Shown: positions 48,443-59,468 of the stretch, one piece after another
How positions within the stretch are numbered: position 1 is the first letter of the stretch
Layout of the letters: each line of letters starts with the position of its first letter
Translations under genes and position numbers: made by a program
The notes under the pieces: model-generated
What the model was told of the DNA's origin: nothing
The model's database searches: none
The model's input: only the letters and a program-made list of their open reading frames with translations
Assembly (NCBI RefSeq): GCF_042242105.1
Contig: NC_092028.1
Span: 9,843,338-9,907,337 of the forward strand
DNA from: Pempheris klunzingeri
Taxonomy: Eukaryota > Chordata > Actinopteri > Acropomatiformes > Pempheridae
Direction: 5' to 3'
DNA length: 64,000 nt

Positions 48443-50526
48443 ATTTAGGCCTTATTTTCCTAATACGGCTGTGTGGTACTGATGAATAATCCATCAAGTC
48501 AGTGCTAACTGACTGGCTGTCAGCAGTCACCCAAAAACAGCCACCCTGTAATTTACAGGATGCATACAGCAAAGAGCAGATAAATAGATATGTGCCCAAA
48601 AGCCAAATTCCTCAAAAAACAAAAGAGTGGACTTGAACATATGGGTAGCATATTAGTGGCAGGGGTCTGATCACACAAGTTTCTTCTTAGGGCAGGAAAG
48701 AATAGAACAAGATTTAGATGTGGTAGGGGCTGTTTTGTTTCCCTTTAAAGGCGTGTCAGTTGTCTGCCCTGCTTGGGGATATTGGAGAGAAAAAACTTCT
48801 TTCTACTTCATCACTCCTGGTGATTGACATCTCGATAGTCTGCACACATGAATGGGTGTGTGTAAGCCATTTGCAAATTATAGCACCAAACACGCACACA
48901 AAGCCCTACACACTCTTCCACTGTAGTGGTTTGCACAGAGACATTTGTCCTGTGATATTGCTTTTTTTTTCCACCTAGTATCTATTCTGAGGACCAAGCT
49001 CCAGGCGCACATCAAAGCCACCACAATCTGTCTGTTTCTCTCACGATTTGTCTCTCACACACTCCTTCTCCCTCTTTGGCCGAAGCCTATGCACAAACCA
49101 TGCACAAACTAAAACACATTTGTGTAAGAGTATGTTATGGGAGGGATTCAACATATTCTTTGATCATTGTTCATCTGACAGCAAATCCCCTCCAAAATAG
49201 TGTTCGGAAACATTTGTGAATCATTTTTTGACATTGAAGTCATGGATTTTAACATACCATATTTATTTTTCTTTCACAGATAATATTGTTTGAGCATTAA
49301 AAATGAGGAGATAGCACCAGAGTCACTGCATGTTAAAAAAAAAATTCCCCACTTTTTGACACTACCTTATCATTTCCACATTGATTCCACTGCCCTCTTT
49401 GGGGCAAAGTAAAGCCACTGCAGCTGCACATCTTCATCCTATTTCTCCTTCATCCTGCCTGTCATGTTTACTTGATGTTTCCCTCTCTCCTCGCTTGCGC
49501 AGGATGCATGGTTTCAAAGGAACCACAGAACAAATCAGAGGCCCATCCCTGTGCACTGATGGCCTGTCTCTCATTTCAGATGGAGATTGAAGGGCAAGTC
49601 TACCCCTGGGGCGTCAGTGGGGGATCAGGGGGCCTCAGTAGCACCCGCCACCCCGGGGCCTCTGTGTTTCCACTGCGTGGGAGCTGGACCATGACACACA
49701 CCAAACGTCGAGGCCACCGCAAGTGCCTCTGCTGTCTGGTGCACGTAGTCGTTGGAAAAGCTCTGAATGCTTCGCCCGCATCCCTTGTTAGCTCAAGGTC
49801 ATGTGTGAGCAGAGTGTGTGTTTTGGTTTTGGCATCCTTTGAAAAGATATGACAACAACGGGCCCTTGAGCAGGAGTTATTATGTGTTTGGCTGAGAGCA
49901 GGAGCTTGTGTCGCTGTGAAGGAAGTTTGATGCTTCTCTGCGCTGTTTTGAGGAGCTCTGCGTTTGTTAGTCATAGCTTACCGTAAAGTGCCTCCTAAGA
50001 CGCTCCTACTTAAGGATTGTTTTGTGCACTACGACTCTGCAGTGGTGTCACAGGGTCCGCTCCTCCGGCTTCAGTGGCGGTGGATGTGTGGGGATTTTGG
50101 ATCTGTGAAAACAACAGTGCGACAGGAGATCAATTCCAGGTCGATGGCACGTACTGTATCTGTGCGAGACGTGGCTCCAATCTTCCAGCTTGTCTGTCTC
50201 CAGCGCCGCTCTTTCTAGGCCTCCAGTAAGCTCCCTCAGCTTTCATATGACATGGCGATACCCGTCAGAAGCTGCATGACAGCATATGGACCTGAGTGAC
50301 ATTTGATGTGTATGGCAGGAGTGAGTGCAGCTCCTCTTAGTGTCTCCCATTCATGTGGTGAGGGGAGGATTAAGACTTGATCCAATAGAGCAGAAGTGGA
50401 GAGGACCGAGCTCGGGTCAGATCTGCCTTGAATTAAGTCAGTGTTGCAGCAGGAATAATACAGTCACCTCCCCCAAAACCCTGCAATACTACTGAAGGGT
50501 AACGTATGTGTGCATGTGCATTTGTT

Positions 50527-50551
50527 TGTGTGTGTGTGTGTGTGTGTGTGC
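50527..50551. repeat. (GT)n microsatellite
   Basis: Twelve perfect TG units. Confidence 0.95.
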
Positions 50552-51410
50552 TGAGCTTGCCCTGTGCCGAGCCTGCGACCAAACCACAGGCTGGTGTCCT
50601 TTACAGAGAAGAGGGGTCTCTGTTGACGGTTCAAACACAGCCCACGGCCCCAGCTTCAAAAGGCCCCCAATCATCGCACCCACTTACAGCCAACGGCGCA
50701 TGTCACTTAATGTGGACCACACTATTCATCAATTATGGTGAGCTCAGGGGCCATCCAACACCCGCACCGCAGCTCCACAAGTAGTGAGTTGTCTTCTGTT
50801 CTGATTGAAGCCCCCCCTGCAGTCCTCAAAGCCCATGTGTTGCAGGAGGTGTGGTGTGAGACCACTAACTCCTCAGAGCTGTCACACAAACAGAGCTCCG
50901 GCTTTCCCTCTCTTCTCGTGCTGCGTTGTCTCGCCACAACTCCAAAAAAACTCCCCATCCTCTTCCTTCCTGCAGCGTGCTTTAAGCTTCATAAACGCTC
51001 ACTTCTTCCCCTCCCTGATGTAATTGCCATCCTCGTCCATCCACACTCCTCTACTCATCCCATACATTTGCCTTGAAATATCTCACAGTAGGCTAATACG
51101 TACGCCTGTTAGACACACACGAGTCCACGACCTTACCCTCCTACTTGCTGTTTATCCGTCCTTTGGCAAGTGAACTGAGTCAAACTGGAACTCATTTAGT
51201 GTCATCTGATTCTGACATGTCGCCATAGTGTATTAGTTAAGACCGAATGCCTTTTTGGTATCCAAGTGACAGAACGTATGTTAAGGTTGTAAGAGTGAAA
51301 ATAAATGACACAAATGTGGCGACCATATTTAGAATCCGCTTTAAACAGACAGATGACGGCAGGGCGTGCAAACCTGAACCAGACCACACAATATTATCCA
51401 AGTCTCGCTC

Positions 51411-51450
51411 CCCTCCTCCTCCTCCTCCTCCTCCTCCTCCTCCTCCTCCC
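51411..51450. repeat. (CCT)n microsatellite
   Basis: Thirteen CCT/TCC units. They create a spurious poly-proline frame on the plus strand and poly-glycine on the minus strand. Confidence 0.95.
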
Positions 51451-51962
51451 TCTTCTCTCCAGTCTCTGTCCATGAGAGAACTTCCTTTGTCACATCTGTG
51501 CAGGGCTCAGGTCGTGCCGGCCCGGCGCGATGGGATGAAAGGTGACTCTCATGCAGGCCGGTTCACCCAGCACACCTCTCCTATCCCCAAAAAGCGGTTC
51601 AGCTGCTGGTGCATGTGCAGCTGGTTCAGTGTGTGTCCAGCGGAGCCCCTAACCTCAGCAGCTGTGTGTGATTTTGTATTCATGTTATCTTGGGGCTTCT
51701 TTCCTGTTTTTTTCCCCATCTGTCCTGACACCTTGTTCCGTGTGGTGGAGACATGTTCTGGTCAGATTATGGCTGTGAGCTGCTTTACATCAGCTGCACT
51801 GCTTTAATTTATGGACTTCTCTCAGTGTGTGAAACCTGGGAGAAAAGTTACATTGTTGCCTGTTTTTCTTTAAGAATAAATGCAGATATTTTTGAGCAAG
51901 TTAATCTATAAATCAGTGTTATTTCTACCTAATATTTTTTTAGTGTTTTATTTTTTTAGAGT

Positions 51963-52429
51963 ACTTTAACCAAAGATATGTGTAGGGTTACTTCAACAGT
52001 TTGAACAGAGTGTATCAACTAATTTTAAAAAATGAAAATAGAAAAATACATTTTCTGTTTAATTGACAAGTTGCAACTGAGATTGCATGTCTGAAAAGTA
52101 GTTAGCAAGCAAGCAGAGCTGTCTAAGCATGCAGTTGGCTTAAAGAAATGGGTAAACAATGGATGTACGGTTGAAATCGCACTAACAGTAACGGATAAAT
52201 GGTTGAAATAGTTTGTTTAAAGTAATGGTTGACCTCTTGTTTCTACCAATTGTAATACAAATGCAACCTTTTTCATTACTTTAACAATACCCACTTTTAT
52301 TTAGTTAATAATGTTAAATAACATCGGCTGAAATGACTGCGTTTGATTTGTGGTGTTGATGAAAGCGTGCTTTAGTTAATCTGACAGGACCGTGAGGGGA
52401 CATCTATAAAATGAGATTGGGAAACACAT
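51963..52429. mobile_element. diverged copy of the hAT-like element
   Basis: The start (ctttaaccaaagatatgtgt, gggttacttcaacagtttga) and end (gagattgggaaacacat) parallel the 47.5-kb element, as does the interior (ggataaatggttgaaatagt). No target duplication is clear. Confidence 0.6.
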
Positions 52430-54348
52430 CTCATAATCTGTCTCTTTGAGTGTTAAAAATGAGTATATGATCTCTCCAATTTTCCAAATGACATTTTGTG
52501 CACTGAAATAATTAGATTAAATGAAGAAATACATACAATTAAACCCTATCATTATATTTTGTTTTCTGTGATGTTCCGGGGCATAAATCCATGTTGGACA
52601 CACACAGACACAGACGCACAGTCGGACGGGGCAAGCATTGCTTCATAAACAATTGCAGCCACACACGCTCAGGCTAGGAAGGAACATGAAAACAGCACTA
52701 ATGGGAAAAAGATGAGAGGGCTCACAGTGAGCACACCCAGAGAGAGGAGGACAGAGCCGGCTGTTGGACACCGCTGTCTCAGCCCTGCTGGCACACAATA
52801 ACAGTTAGTGGGTTACACAGAAAGATTGCTGCCTGAGGTCACACTGGTAACAAATTGTACTTGAATATTCTACATTTCATCCAGGGGTATTTGTGTCATT
52901 TAATTTCTCTCTCATGGATCCAGTTGGTTTATTCTCTTTTGGTTACTAACAGTATATTCTTGTTACTGTTGTATTTCTAACTTTGCTGCCGTCCTTTCAC
53001 CGCTTTTTAAAAGTTATAATAAAATCAATAATTTTAAACAAACAATTTATATGTATATAAATATATATAATTGTACTTTTATTATTTGAGTTGAGAGTAT
53101 TTGAGTTTCTGTATTTACTGTGCAAGCTGATGTTTCTCATCTGGAGCAGCTCTGCTATTTTACATTCAAGTTCTCATTGTGTTCAGATTAATCAAACTGA
53201 TTTTCAAGTGCACCGAATGTTCTTTGTGACTCTAAAGACAACATCCACGTCCGTACAAATATGTTCTAAACTAACGCTGCATCATTATCACTCTGGAGGC
53301 AAACATTTTGGAGCATTTGATGATAAAGTGTGATGTCCCTGTAAACCAGCAGCGAGAGGAAATGACTCTGTGCTGTTAAGGAAAAAGTGTGTCATCTTGT
53401 TTATTTTCCTTTGGTTTGCTGTCTTTTCCAGCCCATAGGGCGCGATGATAACAAAAAAATATTGCGGCGTCCACGTCTCACAGCGGACTGCCCCCCCACC
53501 CCACCCCCACCCAATCCAACGAGGGACCACAAGGCCCTTAGAACAACATTTTTGCTCTGAGGGAGAGGCGCAGAAGTCACAGCCTGTGTGTTAATGATGG
53601 CTCACTGGTGATTCCCTCACATGTTTGCTCAGATTTTGGCTTCGCTTATACATACAGGCACAAATCAACTCTGCATCCCATCTTTTTTTTTCTTTTTCTT
53701 CTCTGTCCTGATGATGTTTCATCTTCCACAACTGATTTTGGCCCCCGCTGCTGACACTCCGACACAGGACTGGCCTTGATTTGTGCTATTTTTGCTCTCT
53801 GATACTTCTATGTCCCATATCTTCCCGGAGAAACAAATTCCCCTCCAAAAAATTCTCATTAATATTTCTCCATAGTGCTGGCTCTATCGTTGCTCTCTCC
53901 GTCTCATGTGCGATGTGTATCCACTAAGACGGAATAATATTTGGACAGGTGTTCCTTCATATACATTAACTTCAAGGGATCCAGTGTGCTATTTCATTGC
54001 TGTTTCATAGAGAGAAAGAGGGAGGGGAAAAAAAAGCAGCATATCCTGGCCGGTGGATTCTTAAACTGGGACTGTATATTGTAGTCTATACTGTATGTGT
54101 AATCCCTAACAATAAAAAACTGTTTAGCACCAATTTTCCTTTACTTTTAAAACCTTCTTTTTTCCTGTTTCAGACAACTGTGGAGGCCACATCTGGAAGA
54201 CAGATGTAGTCCCAAAGCTTATTCTCTCCCTTTGACTCTCGCTCTCTCTCGCCTTCGCTGCCTCTCACTCACTCTCTCCCCACTCTCTCTTTCTCGTGTC
54301 TTTCCCTCCCACCCCTCTCTTTTTGGGAAACATGAGAGCTGGGCTAAT

Positions 54349-54383
<35 letters not shown>

Positions 54384-54384
54384 T

Positions 54385-54432
<48 letters not shown>

Positions 54433-55633
54433 CCTCCCACCCCGGCCGGACCACCCACATTCGGAAACGCCTAGCTGTTCCTGAGGCAGAGCGGTGTTTA
54501 GAGACAGAAGGAGAGCAAACGAGAGAGAGATGTAAGGATGGGTTATGACTGACGGTTTTAGCAGAGTATCAATTACATCAATGTCAAAGCCATAACCTGC
54601 CATTGTGTAAGGAGGGAGAGAGTCTGCTGCTTTAGCCCTCAGCTGAGTTTATGCAGCACAAAACCAGGGCTCTTGTTCCTTGCACCACACCTAACTTCAC
54701 CCACTCGCTTCATTCTGCAACGTATTCAACACTGCTTACAATTATGCATCTGAGAAAATAAGTGCCCTTGTGCTTAAAGCTTGCCTTTGCTAAATGCTGG
54801 ATATCCTAAAAAAACCTTCAGAATTTGATCACACGCATCACGTAATGACGTCAGATTCAAAGATATCAGAGAAATAACGGCGAAATGTATTTAAAACATC
54901 AGCTTTTATTTGCTTGGCAAGCAGCAAAAGAAGCAACTCTCAGTTTATCTCAAACAGTCGAACTTCTTCAGTAGAAAAGTCAATGTCGCCATCATGTGGA
55001 TGCTTCTTAGTATTGCCTCTTTACAAAAGTGCTTTTGCCATCTGTGTTCCCATCTCTCAAAACAGTCTAAAAGCAGTTGAAAAGTTGATACATTTTAATG
55101 GTTAATGAATATCATGTCTTCATGGATCACTAATAATCCACTCATAAGGACAACATTTGAATGGCTTCAGTTGTAAAAAAAAATCTATTTGGAACTTAGC
55201 TATAATCTTATATGAAGATCAGATAAAATCACCACTTGCACGTGTATTCAGTCATAATGATGAACCCACAGGGTGTTTTTGGTGTTTTGCAGCTCATTGT
55301 TTTGGTTTTCCATCACACAACTTTACTGTTTTGGTTCACTGTCACCACTCTCATGGTGTCATTTCTGGACGCAAAAAAAGACCCTAAAAACCCACAGTAG
55401 ACTACCTGCCCAACGCACGGTGGAGGATTTAACAGCTTAAAACGCCATCGATTTCACTCAGGGCAAACAGAGCAAAACATGAATCCCATGGTAAGAAATT
55501 TCAAATTATTGCCAATGTTACTCCATAACTGCTGAATGTGTAAATAGGTACATAAATATACACCAGCCAAACTGATGTTTCAAACCTGGCAATCCAAATG
55601 TTCTTCTTATCATTACTGATCTATAAAGCATGA
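52430..55633. other. gene-free interval downstream of the GIMAP-like gene
   Basis: It holds a pyrimidine-rich tract at 54229-54445 and a C-rich patch at 53490-53512. No exon is recognised. Confidence 0.5.
54352..54428. repeat. (CT)n microsatellite within a long pyrimidine-rich tract
   Basis: Two CT runs are split by tgtgtttctg. The surrounding 54229-54445 is also strongly pyrimidine-rich on the plus strand. Confidence 0.95.
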
Positions 55634-55639
55634 TTTATT
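55634..55639 (-). other. probable poly(A) signal of the GIMAP-like gene
   Basis: Minus-strand AATAAA (plus TTTATT) lies 238 bp beyond the stop codon. It is the nearest canonical signal that I found downstream of the gene. Confidence 0.45.
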
Positions 55640-55876
55640 AACCATTAATGAAGCCATGTCATAATATAATATGCTTCATTAGAGAGTGGTACCTATTCTA
55701 AAATAGAAAATAAGTACTGGTGCTCAATACTCAAGCATAAATACTATTTTGGCAAGTGATAACTGGTTAGCCAATAGCTAGTAATAGTAGTAGTAGTAAT
55801 ACACTGGTGTGCTGAACACAGTGAAGTGACTTAAAGGTGCAACTTGGTGCTTAATACATAAGTATGAGCTTTTCTC

Positions 55877-58136
55877 TCACTTAGTTTTCTGTGTTTTCCT
55901 TCTCCCCACCTCAGTAGCCACTGAGCCCACAGTGGCCCCCATCATACCCCCAAACGGCCCTCCCACAAACAGACCGACCAGGGCTCCCAGCAGGGCCTCC
56001 CTTCTCACCATTGTGGGCAGCCACCTCATCCAGCCTCTAAGCTTCTCCCATAAGCCCCAGAGAAAAGAGGCAGCAGGGGAGGAAGGTGAGACACTGACAG
56101 AGGGGAAAATACTATCTACATCCACATTTAAGTCACCTATACTCCTCTCTGCCTCCTCCCTCACTGCTTCCATTTCTTCCTCTGTGACATTTTCCTCTGG
56201 TTGTGAGTCTGTGGGAGACGCCTGGCCATCTTTCCTCTGTCTGACCACCTCGGCCTGCCTCTCTCTCACCCTTTCCTCAGCCTCCTGGTACAGAGGGCAG
56301 CTGAAGTGTTGCGTCCCACTCTCGACCACCGCCTGCTCAACCTTCTCCAGCAGATCCTCAACAGCTTTCCTCTCCTCTGGTTCTCCGCTGCGGGTTTCCA
56401 GGGTGTGGTAGCGGTCACCACATCTTGCCACCAGCTCCTGGAGGTCCTTGCGCCACGTGACGAGGTATTCCTCCAGCTGCTCGTCCTCCTCCAGCTCCTC
56501 GGTGTGGGTGAAGAGTATGATGGTGTTTGTGCTGACAGCAGAGGCGCCAAACAGCTCCTCCAGGACATCCAGCGCCTTGGCCTCCTCATCAGCCGGTTGG
56601 TTCACAGGGACACACAGCAGGAAGGCATGTGGTCCAGGGCTGGATAAGGCAATAAAGGAGGATATGTGTCGTCTCCTTTCCATCGGGTCGCAGCATGAGC
56701 CAAACCAGGCTGGACTGGAGACTATCACCACCTGGCAGAAGCAGAAAATGAAGGGTGAGTAGTGTTTGCACAAATAAGAATTTTGCTTTTGAAGTACATT
56801 AACGCTACAATTTGGTGTATTACAGCAACACAATAGAACATAGGACTGGTAGGAATCTGTAGATTATAGGCCAATGTAAGGTCAATTAAATGAGAAGTAG
56901 TATACAAGATTAGTAGTAGTATCTATGTGTATGTATATGGATCCATATTAGTACTTTTGTATTTGGCTACAAAGAAAAAAATGATCAAATATGAAACATA
57001 ACCATCGGTATGCATATTATGAATACTCACAGTACCAGTTATGTGAAGTTTTTCACTTCTTTATTGCCCTGTAATTGTAATTAGCACTTTAATTATTAGG
57101 TTTTATTTTTCCTCAGTTATGCAATGTGATCTGTGCATTGCATTAGACTGCTATACTGAAGTTATAGTCCTTTAACCTTTAACATGTTCAACCTAGTTTG
57201 ATATTATTTATGTCTGGCATTTACACTAGAGTAAATATTAAATGTGTATTGCACTCTCTTTATAATACACCATATACCATACTCTCTATATGTAGAAAGT
57301 ATGGTACTTCTCTATATAGATGGATGCATTCTCAGTGGCGGGGTCCGCCACAGGAAATGACCCCGAGCACTGAGCATGTGTCATGTAACAACTGGTCCTG
57401 GGCACTTTACAGATGACAAATATTTGCTATAGCAAGCTATAAAGAAGGAATCGTGTCGTGCAGCCTCTGATGTATGTCTCCATTACATTTAAAACACTTA
57501 CCTCATGTTCTAAAACAAAACTTCACTTTCAGCCCAACTGTTACAAAGATGCTCTATTGAGTAATTGCAGTCCTTTTGTTCTATGTGTCTTTCACCCCTA
57601 CCTGCCGGCCTGCAGCCTCTCCTCTGTGTTTGCTGCACTCCTGGGTGGGGGCAGCATCTGGGTCCTGCTGAGGGTCTTGCAGGCCCAGGATGGTGCACAC
57701 TGCTGATTCCTTTCCTGCCCCCGCCCGGCCGAGCACCACCAGCCTCAGCTCTGCTCAGCAGGACACACGGAGGGGAAAACAAACATGAATGGTTTTTATG
57801 GCATACTGTACTATGTTTAGATTGTGCGGAAACTAGGTGTCCGCACTGGTGGCACTTTATGACAATACAGTTACGTGAGTTCTGGTCACAGTGCCGGGTT
57901 GTGTGTTGTTAATCTAGCGTGTTGATGGTGATCAGCTGATAGAAGAGCTAAGGAGTGATCACTTAACCAAGAAGTGGCAGCGCCCTTTGCAGCTAATACC
58001 GCAAATACCGAAAACACGCCAAGGGGAGCCGCACCCACCGACTTTTCTCCTGCTGTGCCTCACACACACCGCCCCGGGGGGGACACATTCACAGTTAAAT
58101 ATCCAGCCTACCTGGCTGAGAAGCAGCTGCTGACAT
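55877..58136 (-). CDS. GIMAP/AIG1-family GTPase-like protein with degenerate G motifs (3 exons)
   Basis: Exons on the minus strand: 58136-58112 (ATG plus 25 nt, donor GTAGGC), 57750-57602 (acceptor GAGCAG, donor GTAGGG) and 56731-55877 (acceptor CTGCCAG, stop TGA). They join in frame to 342 aa. GIMAPs are small GTPases of immune and membrane systems. Visible family blocks: LRLVVLGRAGAGKES (9-24, P-loop region), PTQECSKHRGEAAGRQ (43-58), the AIG1 box SSPGPHAFLLCVPVNQPADE (88-107), TIILFTHTEEL (128-138, G4 region) and CGDRYHTLETR (162-172, G5 region). An acidic, probably helical segment (173-258) leads to a hydrophobic Gly-rich stretch (304-334), then a basic tail RRKTQKTK, suggesting a membrane anchor. 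The P-loop has GKE where GKS is expected, and DTPG of G3 is replaced by SSPA, so GTP hydrolysis is doubtful. The frame is intact, which argues against a pseudogene. The ATG has G at -3. Confidence 0.85.
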
Positions 58137-58734
58137 TTCTGCTCCCGATCGCTGCCGTATTTAGTGTTGAATCGTGGATGGAGGCACTTCCTAGTTCCTG
58201 CGGACTGACTCAGCCCTGCCCCTGGCTCTGGAGGTGAACACAGCTCCATCTGTGGTGGTGGCTGATGCACCGCCTCTCTAACCCGGGTCAGGGCACCAAG
58301 CGCTTCTTATCATGTCAGCACACTAGTGTTGAGGCACATCTGATATGAGGAGGACTGGGTTACATATGGCAGTTTGCCAGTATGTGTTGGACTTTAATGT
58401 AAAAGATATGTTTTCAACGCCATCCTATAAAAGCAATAACACAGTGAATGTAATATGTAAAGCTATTTAATGAATGAAAACACACCTCTGAGCATTGAGA
58501 CTTTTATGTCATATCTTGGTGACTTATCTAATATGACTTCACACATTTAGTCATGCATGCTTGTTTTATTTACCTGTATTACCAAGTCCGTCCTAATCTA
58601 CAGCCATGCTAGCAGCTGATGGTAACAGTCAAATTTAAAGGCAAAAAGTTCTCAACATTTCACTAAAAACAAACATGTAGATCTGATGTAGGCACTAGAT
58701 GAAAATGTCATAAAAGCCGCCCACATTCAGAATC

Positions 58735-58805
58735 AGTACAACATTTCTTGGCAATCCATCCAGAAATAGTTCAGCCTGGACCAAAGCGGTGAACCAACAT
58801 CCCTA
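58735..58805 (-). repeat. short reverse-oriented fragment of the same repeat family
   Basis: The segment ttcttggcaatccatccaga, then aatagttcagcctgg, is the reverse of the ccatgaaatttggt part of copies B and C. It lies between the GIMAP-like gene and the hmgxb4 3' end. Confidence 0.45.
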
Positions 58806-58909
58806 GACCCACACCACAAACATGGCTGATAAAAAAGCAGAGGCTGAATTTGGGACAGATCATATTTTAATGCTGCCATTTAGTTAAATGTCTGACAGCT
58901 GCTGATTAA

Positions 58910-59468
58910 GACAAGGTTGAACCTTAAAGTTTATTCTATCACTTTTGAAATGTTACAATACAATCGAAATCTAAATGCAGTATGCACAGTATAATATCAA
59001 ATGTATAAAACAGCAAGGCTTGACAGCCCTTTTTACATGGTAAAAGAAAAACTACGCAGGCGCCAAATATATTACGTTATGTTGATGATGACCAAGAGAC
59101 AGAGACTTATATGTTCCTGTACATTTCAGTAAAAAAAAATGTAGACATGAACAGGACACTCGCACATTATCAAATGCACTTGACAGCTAAACAAACGCGC
59201 ACACACATTCACTACAGCACATATAAGCCCATTCGCCCAACAGCACACACTGTACAGTAACAGTAAAACTAAGCTGACAAGAGAGATTAACATGTTCAGT
59301 AAAATGTTTCATTTAAAAATATACCAATTAGAAAATGAAGAGAACAGGGTTTTAAAAAAATACTTTAAAAACATGTTGACACTAGAAATATCCAAGTTTT
59401 CAGACGCCAAGCAATGGCTTAAATTAAAGTCCAAGTCAAATCTGTTGACTTATGAGGTCATCCTTCAC
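58910..59468 (-). other. hmgxb4: hmgxb4 3' UTR with poly(A) signal
   Basis: Between the hmgxb4 stop codon and a minus-strand AATAAA (plus TTTATT at 58930-58935) lies about 540 bp of AT-rich sequence without another open gene. The UTR end near 58910 is inferred from the signal. Confidence 0.55.

Larger units (their letters stand above)
48451..51962. other. gene-free interval
   Basis: (GT)n at 50527 and (CCT)n at 51411 are present. Frames of 113-186 codons here depend on low-complexity sequence and lack domains. Confidence 0.5.

Noticed and set aside
51247..51807. 186-codon plus-strand frame
   Set aside because: Its length depends on the (CCT)n array coding poly-proline; the rest has no recognisable family.
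56306..56647. Plus-strand frames opposite the GIMAP-like exon
   Set aside because: Shadows of the minus-strand exon, rich in Ser/Leu from codon complementarity; no family match.
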